From positions 2,170,001 to 2,234,000 of the forward strand of contig NZ_CP076326.1 in NCBI RefSeq assembly GCF_018771565.1: a stretch of 64,000 nt of DNA, given 5' to 3'. The notes under the pieces were generated by a model, which saw only the letters and a list, made by a program, of their open reading frames with translations, was not told where the DNA came from and did no database searches. The position numbers were made by a program, and so were the translations under genes. Below are positions 1 through 9,103 of this stretch, piece by piece (positions within the stretch are counted from its first letter, which is position 1; each line of letters begins with the position of its first letter). This stretch comes from Thermoflexus hugenholtzii. GTDB lineage: Bacteria; Chloroflexota; Anaerolineae; Thermoflexales; Thermoflexaceae.

Positions 1-684
1 GGCCTTGGCGGCCCGGTAGTTCTCCCATGTGCCGTGGAAGTTCAGGTGCTCGTGGGTGAGGTTGGTGAGGACGGCGATGTCGAAGTCGCAGGCGGTGACC
101 CGGTGCTGGGCCAGGCCCTCGGAGGTGGTCTCCAGCACGGCGTGGGTGAGGCCCGCCTCGACCATCTCGCGGAGATAGCGCTGGACTTCCGGGGCCTCGG
201 GCGTGGTGGTGTGGAGGCCGGTCTCATAGACCCGATCCCCGATCACGGCGTTCACGGTGCTGATCATCCCCGCCCGGACCCCGGCGGCGGTGAGGATGGA
301 GTGGATGAGGTTCACGGTGGTGGTCTTGCCGTCGGTCCCCGTCACACCGATCAGGATCAACCGGCGGGAGGGGAAGTCGTGGAAGGCGGCGCAGAGCCAG
401 GCCAGCGCCTCCCGTCCGCTGGGAACCTCCACGTAGGCCACGTCCTCCGGGAGAGGGAGCGTCTCCCGGGGCCGCTCCCCGACCACCGCCGCCGCCCCGC
501 GGGCCAGGGCGTCGGGGATGAAGGCGTGCTTGTCGTGCTGCAGCCCGCGGTAGGCCACGAAAAGGGCTCCCGGCCGGACCTGCCGGGAGTCGGTCACCAC
601 GTCCTGAATCCACGGGTCGCCACCGGTGTGACGATACGGGAAAGGAAGGGCCTGAAGCAGCTGGGAGAGGGTCCGAGGGGCCAT
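1..684 (-). CDS. murE: UDP-N-acetylmuramyl-tripeptide synthetase MurE (N-terminal part, runs off window)
   Basis: Cytoplasmic Mur ligase that adds the third stem-peptide residue to UDP-MurNAc-L-Ala-D-Glu using ATP. The first 228 residues are visible. The N-terminal domain carries the VVTDSRQVRPGALFVA segment of UDP-binding MurE domains. The ATP loop GVTGTDGKTTT lies at about residues 113-123, followed by TTPE, ETTSEGL and NLTHEHLNFHG, all typical of MurE rather than MurC, MurD or MurF. The start is the ATG at 684-682, preceded by GGGAG, and lies 21 nt after the trmD stop, so the two are probably co-transcribed. The amino acid added (mDAP, Lys or Orn) cannot be told because the specificity region is outside the window. 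Confidence 0.93.
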   Translation of the reverse strand, partial: MAPRTLSQLLQALPFPYRHTGGDPWIQDVVTDSRQVRPGALFVAYRGLQHDKHAFIPDALARGAAAVVGERPRETLPLPEDVAYVEVPSGREALAWLCAAFHDFPSRRLILIGVTGTDGKTTTVNLIHSILTAAGVRAGMISTVNAVIGDRVYETGLHTTTPEAPEVQRYLREMVEAGLTHAVLETTSEGLAQHRVTACDFDIAVLTNLTHEHLNFHGTWENYRAAKA

Positions 685-705
685 GGCGATCTCCCGGCCA
701 GGATG

Positions 706-1530
706 TCAACCGCGCGCTTCATCCGGCAAGGGTGCGGAGGGCTCCCCAGGGGGCGCCCCTTCGAGCAGGGGGGCCAGGAGGGCGCGGCGCTCCGCTTCCC
801 AGCGGGCGATCCAGGAGCGCTCCTCTTCGGTGAGGGCCGCCCGGAGGAGGAGATCCGGGCGACGTTCCCAGGTCCGCCGGAGGGACTGCATCCGGCGCCA
901 CCGGGCGATGGCCTGGTGATGGCCGGAGCGCAGGACTTCGGGGACCTCCCAGCCCCGATAGACGGCGGGGCGGGTGTAGTGGGGATGCTCCAGGAGGCTC
1001 CCCGCGAAGGAGTCGTGCCGCGGGGCCTCCGGATCGCCCAGCACGCCGGGCACCAGGCGCACCACAGCGTCGAGGATCACCAGGGCGGCGGGCTCGCCGC
1101 CGGTCAGGACGAAGTCGCCGATGGAGATCTCGTCGGTCGCCAGGTGCTCCCGCACCCGTTCGTCCACGCCCTCGTAATGACCGCAGATCAGCACCAGGCG
1201 GGGATGGCCGGCCAGCTCCCAGGCCACCTCCTGGGTGAAGCGCCGCCCGGCCGGGTCCAGGAGGATGATGGGGATCTGCATACGCTCGGCCTCCGGGACC
1301 TCCGCCAGGATATGCTCCACGGCGTCGAAGATCGGCTCCGGCCGCATGACCATCCCGCCGCCCCCGCCGTAAGGCGTGTCATCGGTCACCCGATGCCGTC
1401 CGATGCCGAAGGCGCGCAGGTTGTGGATCACGATCTGAACGTGTCCAGACTCCTGAGCGCGCTTCAGGATGCTGACCCGCAGGGGGCTCTCAAAGTATTC
1501 CGGGAACAACGTCACGACGTCAATCCGCAC
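706..1530 (-). CDS. trmD: tRNA (guanine-N1)-methyltransferase TrmD
   Basis: SPOUT-family enzyme that methylates G37 of tRNAs with G at position 36, preventing +1 frameshifting. The 274-aa product begins RIDVVTLFPEYFESPL and carries TDDTPYGGGGGMVM, ICGHYEGVDERV and ISIGDFVLTGGE, the knot region that binds S-adenosylmethionine. The start is GTG at 1530, with AAAGGTGAA about 6 nt upstream. The usual partners rimM, rpsP and rplS are not next to it; murE follows instead. The length is somewhat above the usual 240-250 aa because of a C-terminal tail rich in Glu, Arg and Pro. Confidence 0.95.
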   Translation of the reverse strand: MRIDVVTLFPEYFESPLRVSILKRAQESGHVQIVIHNLRAFGIGRHRVTDDTPYGGGGGMVMRPEPIFDAVEHILAEVPEAERMQIPIILLDPAGRRFTQEVAWELAGHPRLVLICGHYEGVDERVREHLATDEISIGDFVLTGGEPAALVILDAVVRLVPGVLGDPEAPRHDSFAGSLLEHPHYTRPAVYRGWEVPEVLRSGHHQAIARWRRMQSLRRTWERRPDLLLRAALTEEERSWIARWEAERRALLAPLLEGAPPGEPSAPLPDEARG

Positions 1531-1570
1531 GCCCGTTCACCTTTCGATGGCGCAAGGGTTGCGGCGGAAG

Positions 1571-1900
1571 CAAGAGTTCGCGGCTAAAGTTGCTCCTACA
1601 AAAAGATGGTTTCTGCAGGAGGGGCTTTCGCCCCGAACTTTCCGCCTTTGATGGCACAAGGCCGCCCCGGCAGGATGAATGCCGAAATGAATTTCGGCTC
1701 ATGCATTGGCTTCAGTCCCAAACCTCGGTCTTTGACGACGCAAGAGTTCGCGGCTAAAGCCGCTCCTACAAAAAGATGGTTTCTGCAGGAGGGGCTTTAG
1801 CCCCGAACTTTCCGCCTTTGATGGCACAAGGGTCTCAGCGAAGCCGCCCCGGCAGGATGGATGCCGAAACGAATTTCGGCTTACGCATTGGCTTCAGCGC
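1571..1900. repeat. Two tandem REP doublets (REPIN-like) in a 175-bp imperfect duplication
   Basis: Two near-identical segments start at 1571 and 1741. Each holds a REP-like element (TTCGCGGCTAAAG... CTCCTAC, 1576-1599 and 1746-1769) followed about 16 nt later by an inverted copy (GCAGGAGGGGCTTT..CCCCGAAC, 1615-1638 and 1785-1808). This head-to-head arrangement of two REPs is that of a REPIN. A flanking GCCGAAAtGAATTTCGGC hairpin is also duplicated (about 1680 and 1857). Single copies of the same REP occur at 29929-29950 and 47093-47115. No RAYT transposase is in the window. Confidence 0.75.
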
Positions 1901-1939
1901 GGCCCGAATTCAATTGTGAAGATCCATCTTTCAAGGCGC

Positions 1940-3213
1940 AAGAAGGATGTTTTTCGGTCGGCGCATGCCGACCGCCGGCCGAAGGCTCTGCGCCGATTGC
2001 AATCGGCCTCTTCAGGCGCTGCGCGCCAGGCGTCGGCCTTCGCCGACGCGAAGGATTTTCCCGGTCGGCGCAGGCCGACCGTCGGCCGTAGGCCTCCGGA
2101 AGCCGAATTCATTCGGCACGCAGGCCGACCGCCGGCCGAAGGCTCTGCGCCGATTGAAATCGGCCTCTCAAGGCGCTGCACGCCAGGCGTCGGCCTCCGC
2201 CGACGCAAAGAACGCTTTCCCGGTCGGCGCAGGCCGACCATCGGCCGTAGGCCTCCGGAGGCCGAATTCATTCGGCACGCATGCCGACCGTCGGCCGAAG
2301 GCTCTGCGCCGATTGAAATCGGCCTCTCAAGGCGCTGCGCGCCAGGCGTCGGCCTCCGCCGACGCAAAGGGTTTTCTCGGTCGGCGCAGGCCGACCGTCG
2401 GCCGTAGGCCTCCGGAAGCCGAATTCATTCGGCACGCAGGCCGACCGCCGGCCGAAGGCTCTGCGCCGATTGGAAATCGGCCCTCCCAGGCGCTGCGCGC
2501 CGGGCGTCGGCCTCCGCCGACGCAAGACCCCTTCCCGGTCGGCGCAGGCCGACCGTCGGCCGTAGGCCTCCGGAGGCCGAATTCATTCGGCACGCATGCC
2601 GACCGCCGGCCGTAGGCTCTGCGCCGATTGAAATCGGCCTCTCAAGGCGCTGCGCGCCAGGCGTCGGCCCCGCCGACGCGAAGGGTTTTCCCGGTCGGCG
2701 CAGGCCGACCGTCGGCCGTAGGCCTCCGGAGGCCGAATTCATTCGGCACGCAGGCCGACCGCCGGCCGAAGGCTCTGCGCCGATTGAAATCGGCCTCTTA
2801 AGGCGCTGACGCGCCGGGCGTCGGCCTCCGCCGACGCGAAGGATTTTCTCGGTCGGCGCAGGCCGACCGTCGGCCGAAGGCCCCTGGAGGCCGAATTCAT
2901 TCGGCACGCATGCCGACCGCCGGCCGTAGGCTCTGCGCCGATTGAAATCGGCCTCTCAAGGCGCTGCGCGCCAGGCGTCGGCCTCCGCCGACGCAAAGAA
3001 CGCTTTCCCGGTCGGCGCAGGCCGACCGCCGGCCGTAGGCCTCCGGAGGCCGAATTCATTCGGCGTGCAGGCCAACCATCGGCCGAAGGCTCTGCGCCGA
3101 TTGAAATCGGCCTCTTCAGGCGCTGACGCGCCAGGCGTCGGCCTTCGCCGACGCGAAGGATTTTCCCGGTCGGCGCAGGCCGACCGTCGGCCGAAGGCCT
3201 CCGGAGGCCGAAT
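1940..3213. repeat. Tandem array of about eight 158-bp units made of consecutive palindromes
   Basis: The landmark GAATTC recurs at 2105, 2264, 2421, 2579, 2735, 2893, 3052 and 3210, a period of 156-159 bp. Each unit is a string of short hairpins: GGTCGGCGCAGGCCGACC, GGCCTCCGGAGGCC, GCCGAATTCATTCGGC, GCCGATTGAAATCGGC, GGCGCTGCGCGCC and GCGTCGGCCTCCGCCGACGC. The period is not a multiple of three, so the long open frames here are by-products of composition. The array begins at the stop codon of the Lon-like gene (3214) and lies 3' of it. A related array lies 3' of the lytic transglycosylase gene, in the same orientation relative to its gene. No coding region is seen in 1531-3213. Confidence 0.85.
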
Positions 3214-5685
3214 TCATTCGACGGACATGTTGCCGCCTCCAGCGTTGCCTCGCCCCTCCTCGCGGGCCTCGGGGGCCTTGCGCTCCCCTCGCTCCTCGCG
3301 GCCGAAGCGCTGCAGGGTCTCCGCCATCTCCCGGAGCCGCTGATCCACGCGCGCGTTGATCGTCCCCTCCGGATACCGGCCGTCGGGCCCGCGCTCCCCC
3401 GCGGGGATGCCGGTGAGGATCTCGATGGCCTCGTCAACGGTGCGGGCGGCCCAGATGTGGAACTTCCCCTCCCGCACCGCCTCGACGACCTCCTCCCGGA
3501 GCATCAGGTTGCGGACGTTGGCCTCGGGGATGATCACGCCCTGCTCCCCTGTGAGCCCCTTGACCTTGCACGTGTAGTAAAAGCCCTCGATCTTCTCGTT
3601 CACCCCCCCGATGGCCTGCAGCTCCCCCTTCTGGTTGATGGAGCCGGTGATGGCGATGCCCTGGCGGATGGGGACGTCGGCGAGGGCCGACAGCAGGGCG
3701 CACAGCTCCGCGCAGGAGGCGCTGTCGCCCTCCACCCCGGAATAGGACTGCTCGAAGACCAGGCGGGCGGAGAGGGTCAGCGGCTTGTCCTGGGCGTATT
3801 TGGAGGCCAGGTAGCCGCTGAGGATGAGGACGCCCTTGGTGTGGATGGGGCCGCCCAGGCGGGCTTCCCGCTCGATGTCGATCACCCCCTCCCGTCCCAG
3901 GGCGACGGTGGCGGTGATGCGGTTCGGCCGGCCGAAGCGATAGTCCCCCAGGTCCAGCACCGAGAGGCCGTTGACCTGGCCCACCTTCGCGCCCTCCACA
4001 TCGATGAGCAGGGTCCCCTCGGCGATCAGCTGGCGGATGCGCTCCTCGATGAGGTTGGAGCGATAGACCTTGGCCTCCAGGGCCTGGCGGACGTGCTCGG
4101 CGGTCACCAGGGGGGAGCCGGCCTTGCGGGCCCAGAAGCTGGCCTCCCGCACCAGGTCCGCCACCTCGGCGAAACGCGTGGAGAGGCGGGTCTGGTCCTC
4201 GGCCAGCCGCCCGCCGTATTCGATCACCCGGGCCACCGCCCCGGCGTCCAGATGGCACAGATCCTCCTTCCGGCAGAGGGTACCGATGAGGGCGATGTAA
4301 TCCCGCATCCCGTTCTCGTCCCAGGGCATCTCGATGTCGAAGTCGGCCTTCACCTTGAAGAGCTCGCTGAACTCCTCATCGTAGAGATACAGCAGGTGGT
4401 AGAGGAGCGGGCTGCCGATGAGGATGACCTTCACGTGAAGGGGGATGGGCTCGGGGTCCAGGGTGCGGGTGGTGAGCAACCCCATGCGCTCTCCGGGCTC
4501 CTCGATCTCGACGGCCCGCTGCCGCAGGGCGCGCTTGAGGCCCTCCCAGACGAAGGGGTTGACCAGAACCCCCTCCACGGGCATCACCAGGTAGCCTCCG
4601 TTGGCCCGGTGCAGCGCCCCGGCGCGGATCAGGGTGAAGTCGGTGTGCAGCACCCCGAGCAGGCTCTCCTTCTCCAGGCGGCCGAAGACGTTGGGGAAGG
4701 TGGGGTTCCACTCGATGATCACCGGGGCTCCCTGCTGCTCGGCGTTGTCCACCAGCACGTTCACGGTGTATTTGCGCAGGGCCAGATCCCCGAAGGCCGG
4801 CAGGGGGAGGGGGAAGGGAAGCCCCGGGGCACCCTCCTCGCGGCTCCGGAACTGGTCCACGTTCTCGACGATGTCCTCCTGCACCGCCTTGAGGTAGGCG
4901 ATCACCTCGGGGAGGTCCCGGTATTTCTCGAAGAGGTCGTCCATCAGCCCCTCGACCACGAAGAGGGCCACCTCCCGGTTCAGCCGGCGCAGCCGCTCCT
5001 GGGCGGCCCGCTCCAGCTGGCGGATCTCCTTGAGGGCCTGTTTGACCTCCTCTTCGAAGGCCTCCCGGCGGCGGCGGAGCAGCTCCTGCATGGCCGGAGG
5101 GAGAGCGGCGAACTGCTGGTCCGTGATGGGCCGTCCGCCCAGGAGGGGGATCACGGCGATGCCCATGGGGGTGACCTCCACCATCATCTCCTGAGCCATG
5201 GCCCGCTGGTTGAGGCGCCTGAGGATCTCCTCCCGCTGCTGGTTGATCTCCTTGAGGATGGCCTCGCGGCGGGCGTTGTATTCATCGCTTTCGAAGACGC
5301 GGGGGATCTCCCGGCGCACCCCCTCGATGAGCCGCTGCATGTCCCGTTGCAGCTCCCGGCCCCGGCCGGGCGGCAGGCGCAGGGCCCGCGGCCGGGAGGG
5401 GTCCTGGAAGTTGTAAACGTAGCACCAGTCGGGGGGCGTAGGCTGGTTTTTCGCCCGGGCCTCCAGGAACATCTGGACGCCGGTCATGCGGCCGACGCCG
5501 GGGGGACCGGCCACATAGATGTTGAAACCCTGGTCCGGGATGTCCAGCCCGAACTCCAGGGCGGCCACCGCCCGGGGCTGCCCGATCAGGCCGGCGAGGG
5601 GGGGATGCTCTTCGGTGGAGCGCAGCGGCAGGGTGTTCGGATCCACGGTGCGGCGCAGGGCCTCCGGCGGAAGGGAACGGGCCAT
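3214..5685 (-). CDS. Lon-like ATP-dependent protease (LonB/YcbZ type, AAA_32 plus Lon proteolytic domain)
   Basis: Predicted ATP-dependent serine protease of 823 aa. The N-terminal AAA region has AGPPGVGRMTGVQMF at about residues 58-72; the usual Walker A lysine position is Arg. A long helical insertion (about 130-290) is rich in Glu, Arg and Gln. The C-terminal Lon domain has GDSAS with the nucleophile at about Ser655, and VNEKIEGF with Lys at about 698. The 43-residue spacing matches the Lon Ser-Lys dyad. The start is supported by AGGAGG 9 nt upstream. It is the last gene of a minus-strand group (DUF2085, EamA, this gene). The stop codon is embedded in the edge of the palindromic array. There is no LonA N-terminal substrate domain. 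Confidence 0.9.
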   Translation of the reverse strand: MARSLPPEALRRTVDPNTLPLRSTEEHPPLAGLIGQPRAVAALEFGLDIPDQGFNIYVAGPPGVGRMTGVQMFLEARAKNQPTPPDWCYVYNFQDPSRPRALRLPPGRGRELQRDMQRLIEGVRREIPRVFESDEYNARREAILKEINQQREEILRRLNQRAMAQEMMVEVTPMGIAVIPLLGGRPITDQQFAALPPAMQELLRRRREAFEEEVKQALKEIRQLERAAQERLRRLNREVALFVVEGLMDDLFEKYRDLPEVIAYLKAVQEDIVENVDQFRSREEGAPGLPFPLPLPAFGDLALRKYTVNVLVDNAEQQGAPVIIEWNPTFPNVFGRLEKESLLGVLHTDFTLIRAGALHRANGGYLVMPVEGVLVNPFVWEGLKRALRQRAVEIEEPGERMGLLTTRTLDPEPIPLHVKVILIGSPLLYHLLYLYDEEFSELFKVKADFDIEMPWDENGMRDYIALIGTLCRKEDLCHLDAGAVARVIEYGGRLAEDQTRLSTRFAEVADLVREASFWARKAGSPLVTAEHVRQALEAKVYRSNLIEERIRQLIAEGTLLIDVEGAKVGQVNGLSVLDLGDYRFGRPNRITATVALGREGVIDIEREARLGGPIHTKGVLILSGYLASKYAQDKPLTLSARLVFEQSYSGVEGDSASCAELCALLSALADVPIRQGIAITGSINQKGELQAIGGVNEKIEGFYYTCKVKGLTGEQGVIIPEANVRNLMLREEVVEAVREGKFHIWAARTVDEAIEILTGIPAGERGPDGRYPEGTINARVDQRLREMAETLQRFGREERGERKAPEAREEGRGNAGGGNMSVE

Positions 5686-5748
5686 CGGGCTTCCTCCTTC
5701 TCACACAGGATCAATGAACACGGATGCCGGGAACGAAGCGGTGTGCTC

Positions 5749-6708
5749 TCATGAAGCATAGTCCGTTTTGTCGTTTCGCTCGGAGCGGGGGGCCCTTGCC
5801 GGCGGGGAGGCGGCGGCCCACAAACCGGCGCCGAGGATCAGGGCCCCGCCGATCAGATGGGCGAGGCCGAGGGGCTCCCGGAGGAGGAAGTGTCCCAGCA
5901 GCGCCCCGTAGAGGGGCAGCGTGTTGTAGAACATCATCGCGCCGCCCGGGCCCAGCCGGCGCACCCCCGCGTTCCACGCCAGGAAGCCCAGGACGGTGGG
6001 GGCGATCCCGATGTAAAGGACAGCCAGGGCCACCTCCGGGCCTCCCCGCAGCGGCAGGAAGCGCTGTTCGATCAGCGCGGCGGGGATCAGCAGGGGGAGC
6101 GCCAGGGCCATGGAGAGGGCGGTGGTGGAGAGGGCGGAGCGGCGGGCCATGACCCGGCGCCCGAGGACCGAGTAAAGCCCCCACAGGGTCAGCGCGGCCA
6201 GCACCATCAGATCCCCGCGCCGGCCCTGCAGGGAGCGCCAGAACGTCGGGGAGCCGCCGGAGATCACGATCCCCACCCCGATCAGCCCCAGGAGGGCGGC
6301 GATCCCCTGCCGCGCGGAGAAGGGCTCCCGGATGAGGAGGGCCGTCAGGAGGCCGGTGATCAGCGGGCCCAGGCCGTTGATCAGCGTGGCGTTGACGGCG
6401 GTGGTCTCGCGCAGACCCCCATAGAGGGTGGGGGCGAAGAAGGCCACACCGGTCAAGGCCATGGCGAGCAGCAACGGGAGGTCCGGCCCGGGCCGGCGCT
6501 CCGTCGGCGGCCGGGCTCGCAGCAGGACCCCGAAGCAGAGGACCGCCAGGGCGAAGCGGAGGGCCGAAAGGGTGAAGGGTCCGATGCTGTCCCGCAGCCA
6601 CCGCCCCAGGATCATGTTGGTGGCCCAGGTGAACGTGGCCAGGTTCACCAGCAACCCTCCCATCACCCAGGGAGGCAACGTCCACCGGATCCTCGCCGTC
6701 GCCTTCAT
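5749..6708 (-). CDS. EamA/DMT-family transporter
   Basis: Integral membrane protein of 319 aa with about ten hydrophobic helices arranged as two EamA repeats; the second begins near DLMVLAALTLWGLYSVLGRRVMARR. Members of this drug/metabolite superfamily export or import amino acids, purines or similar metabolites. The substrate cannot be deduced here. The start ATG at 6708 has AGAGGA 4 nt upstream. The gene begins 13 nt after the DUF2085 stop and ends 63 nt before the Lon-like start, suggesting one transcript. Confidence 0.88.
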   Translation of the reverse strand: MKATARIRWTLPPWVMGGLLVNLATFTWATNMILGRWLRDSIGPFTLSALRFALAVLCFGVLLRARPPTERRPGPDLPLLLAMALTGVAFFAPTLYGGLRETTAVNATLINGLGPLITGLLTALLIREPFSARQGIAALLGLIGVGIVISGGSPTFWRSLQGRRGDLMVLAALTLWGLYSVLGRRVMARRSALSTTALSMALALPLLIPAALIEQRFLPLRGGPEVALAVLYIGIAPTVLGFLAWNAGVRRLGPGGAMMFYNTLPLYGALLGHFLLREPLGLAHLIGGALILGAGLWAAASPPARAPRSERNDKTDYAS

Positions 6709-6721
6709 CGGTCCTCTTCGT

Positions 6722-7453
6722 TCACGCTTCGGTTTCCCCCAGCTCCCGGAAGGATCGGTCCACGTAAGGCAGGGCGAAGCCGCCGGCGCCCAACCCGAAC
6801 AGGACCCCGCTGATCCAGCGCATCCAGGAGTTGAAGGAGCCCAGGGCGTCGCCGACGTAGAACCATTCGGGCAGCCTCCCGCCCGTCAGGGCGACCAGCC
6901 AGGCGTTGTCATAGCGGAAGCCCCGCTCGCCGATCCCATACAGCAGGTCGTTGATCAGATGGGAGGTCCCATCCAGGGCGATGGGCAGGGTGAGGAGGAA
7001 GAGGGCCCACCACGGCAGCGGCCGCCAGCGGCGCCCGCTCAGGGCGAAGAGGAGGGCGGCCAGCCAGAAGCTGGTGTAGGTCGAGATCATGCGGTCCGAC
7101 CAGGCGACCTTGTAACCGAAGACCGGGTCCCCGATGAAGGCGCGCAGCTGGAGGGGATCCTCATACGGCCAGACCTGTCGGATCTCCGAGAGGGAATACA
7201 TCGGCTTGAGGCCGAAGAGGAAGAGGGAGCGCTGGGGGAGCTGATGGCAGAAGAGGCTGTAGAAGGCATACAGCCACCGCGCGGGGGTCTCCCAGCCCAG
7301 GCGCATCAGGATGGGGGCGAGCCAGGGGAGCCCCACGAAGAGGCCGTAGAGGAGGACGAAGGCCCAGATCCATTCCCGGGCCAGCCAGCGGCTCAGGCGA
7401 CCGGTTCGATCCGACGCGGCCGCTATTCGCGGAGACGAGGCGGAGGAAGCCAT
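6722..7453 (-). CDS. DUF2085 family membrane protein
   Basis: The 243-aa product has about five membrane helices and the DUF2085 signature FYSLFCHQLPQRSLFLFG near residue 65. The family's function is unknown. The frame is open further upstream to 7639, but the ATG at 7453 has GGGAGAGGTG at ideal spacing, and an upstream start would overlap the start region of the divergent PLP gene, so 7453 is chosen. First gene of the minus-strand group, ending 13 nt before the EamA gene. Confidence 0.82.
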   Translation of the reverse strand: MASSASSPRIAAASDRTGRLSRWLAREWIWAFVLLYGLFVGLPWLAPILMRLGWETPARWLYAFYSLFCHQLPQRSLFLFGLKPMYSLSEIRQVWPYEDPLQLRAFIGDPVFGYKVAWSDRMISTYTSFWLAALLFALSGRRWRPLPWWALFLLTLPIALDGTSHLINDLLYGIGERGFRYDNAWLVALTGGRLPEWFYVGDALGSFNSWMRWISGVLFGLGAGGFALPYVDRSFRELGETEA

Positions 7454-7613
7454 CGACACCTCTCCCGGATCCATCCGGCGGAGCTGCCGGGTCTTCCCCA
7501 TCCTACCGCGCGGCCCGGCGTCGTGCAACACGGGGCCTCCGGCAGGATTGCCGGAGGGCGCTCGTGGGCCTAAGATCGAAGCCCAAGAAATGATTCCACG
7601 GGAGGAGATGTCC

Positions 7614-8999
7614 ATGCGCGCGCCGTTCTTCGGACCCACCTTTGAGGAGATGCGGGATCCCTCGCGCCAGCCTCCGGAGGTGCGGGCGCGGGCCCTGGCG
7701 GTGCGGGAGCGCGATCCCCTGGATCCTTATAACCTTTTCAACATCACCTGGCGGGATCCGGAGGGTCGGATCTATTACGAGGTTCTCCCCCGGGCGCTCA
7801 CCGGGGTGGAGGCGCCCATCGTGGTGATCTACGCCAAGGATTTCCCCACCGGCTCGCACAAAGTCGGGGCGGCCTATTCCATCCTGATGGAGAAGGTGCT
7901 CCTGGAGGGCCTGCGGCCGGGGGAGCACGTGCTGGTGTGGCCGTCCACGGGGAATTATGGGATCGGCGGGGCCTGGGTGGGGGGACGGATGGGCTTTGAG
8001 GGGATCGTGATCCTGCCGGAGGGGATGAGCCGGGAGCGCTTCGAGCGGATCGAGGCCTATGGGGCGCGGGTGATCCGGACGCCGGGCTCGGAGAGCAACG
8101 TGAAGGAGATCTACGACAAGTGCAAGGAGCTGACGGCGGCCGACCCGCGGGTGCGGGTGCTCAACCAGTTCAGCGAGATGGGGAACTATCGGTTTCACTA
8201 TTACGTCACTGGCAACACCATTGTGGACCTGGCGGCGGAGCTGCGGGAGCGGGGGATTGGGGAGGGGAAGGTGGCGGCCTTCGTTTCGGCGATGGGTTCG
8301 GCGGGGACCATCGGGGCGGGGGATCGGCTGAAGCAGGTCTGGCCGACCTGTCGGGTGGTGGGCGTGGAGCCCATCCAGTGCCCCACCCTGTATCTGAACG
8401 GATATGGGGTTCACGACATCCAGGGGATCGGGGACAAGCATGTGACGTGGATCCATCACGTGATGAACATGGATGCGTTGATGTGCGTGGATGATCTGTC
8501 GTGCAAGAAGGGGTTGCAGTTGCTGGCGGAGGAGGCGGGGTGGAAGGTGCTAATGCGCTGGGGGGTTTCGGAGGAGCAGGTGATGCGGCTGTCGCAGATG
8601 TTCGGCATCAGCGGGATCGCCAACGTGCTGGGGGCGATCAAAACGGCGAAGTTTTACCGGTTCGGGCCGAAGGACGTCATCGTGACGGTGGCCACGGACG
8701 GGGTGGATCGGTATCGGTCGGTGCTGGCGGAGCTCACGCGGCAGTGTGGGCCGATGGACGAGGTGGAGGCCACGGTGCGCCTGGTGCACATCTTCCATGG
8801 GCAGGGGCTGGACTGGATCCAGGAGGGGACGCAGGAGAACCGGCGGCGGTGGCACAACCTGAAGTATTTCACGTGGGTGGAGCAACAGGGCAAGACGGTG
8901 GAGGAGCTGGACGCGCAGCTGGATCCGGAGTGGTGGGAGCGGGAGCAGGCGCGGATCCCTGAGCTGGACCGGTTGTGGCGGGAGGCGCGAGGCTTTTAG
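7614..8999 (+). CDS. PLP-dependent enzyme, fold type II (cysteine synthase/threonine synthase-like)
   Basis: 461-aa protein of the tryptophan-synthase-beta superfamily, which performs beta-elimination or replacement on amino acids. The PLP lysine is predicted as Lys83 in DFPTGSHKVGAAY. The substrate loop STGNYGIGG and the glycine-rich phosphate loop SAMGSAGTIGAGDRLK follow in the family order. The protein is longer than CysK (about 310 aa), with extra C-terminal sequence rich in Trp, Glu and Arg. The start at 7614 has GGAGGAG about 6 nt upstream; an ATG at 7608 is too close to that site. It is monocistronic between a divergent gene and the CRISPR leader. The exact reaction cannot be assigned from sequence. 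Confidence 0.8.
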   Translation: MRAPFFGPTFEEMRDPSRQPPEVRARALAVRERDPLDPYNLFNITWRDPEGRIYYEVLPRALTGVEAPIVVIYAKDFPTGSHKVGAAYSILMEKVLLEGLRPGEHVLVWPSTGNYGIGGAWVGGRMGFEGIVILPEGMSRERFERIEAYGARVIRTPGSESNVKEIYDKCKELTAADPRVRVLNQFSEMGNYRFHYYVTGNTIVDLAAELRERGIGEGKVAAFVSAMGSAGTIGAGDRLKQVWPTCRVVGVEPIQCPTLYLNGYGVHDIQGIGDKHVTWIHHVMNMDALMCVDDLSCKKGLQLLAEEAGWKVLMRWGVSEEQVMRLSQMFGISGIANVLGAIKTAKFYRFGPKDVIVTVATDGVDRYRSVLAELTRQCGPMDEVEATVRLVHIFHGQGLDWIQEGTQENRRRWHNLKYFTWVEQQGKTVEELDAQLDPEWWEREQARIPELDRLWREARGF

Positions 9000-9047
9000 C
9001 CCTCTGGCCGTGGCGTCTGGCCTCGACCTTGCGTTCAGTGGGCGCAG

Positions 9048-9103
9048 AAACCTTCCGCGGACCTCCATGGAAAATCCGGCCACCGGGGGTCCGCGGAAGG
9101 TTT
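9048..9103 (+). terminator. Long inverted repeat after the PLP gene, possible terminator
   Basis: AAACCTTCCGCGGACC (9048-9063) and GGTCCGCGGAAGGTTT (9088-9103) form a perfect 16-bp stem with a 24-nt loop, followed by ATAAAAT rather than a clean U-run. The core CTTCCGCGGACC recurs at 9216-9227 inside the leader, so the element may instead be a protein-binding site of the CRISPR leader. Confidence 0.5.

Noticed and set aside
1894-3437. Long open frames on both strands across the 158-bp array, with recurring RPTVGLRRP-like peptides
   Set aside because: The unit length is not a multiple of three, several frames stay open at once, there are no ribosome sites, and the sequence is explained by stacked palindromes.
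3457-5754. A 765-codon plus-strand open frame
   Set aside because: Antisense to the Lon-like protease, which has an intact catalytic dyad and ribosome site.
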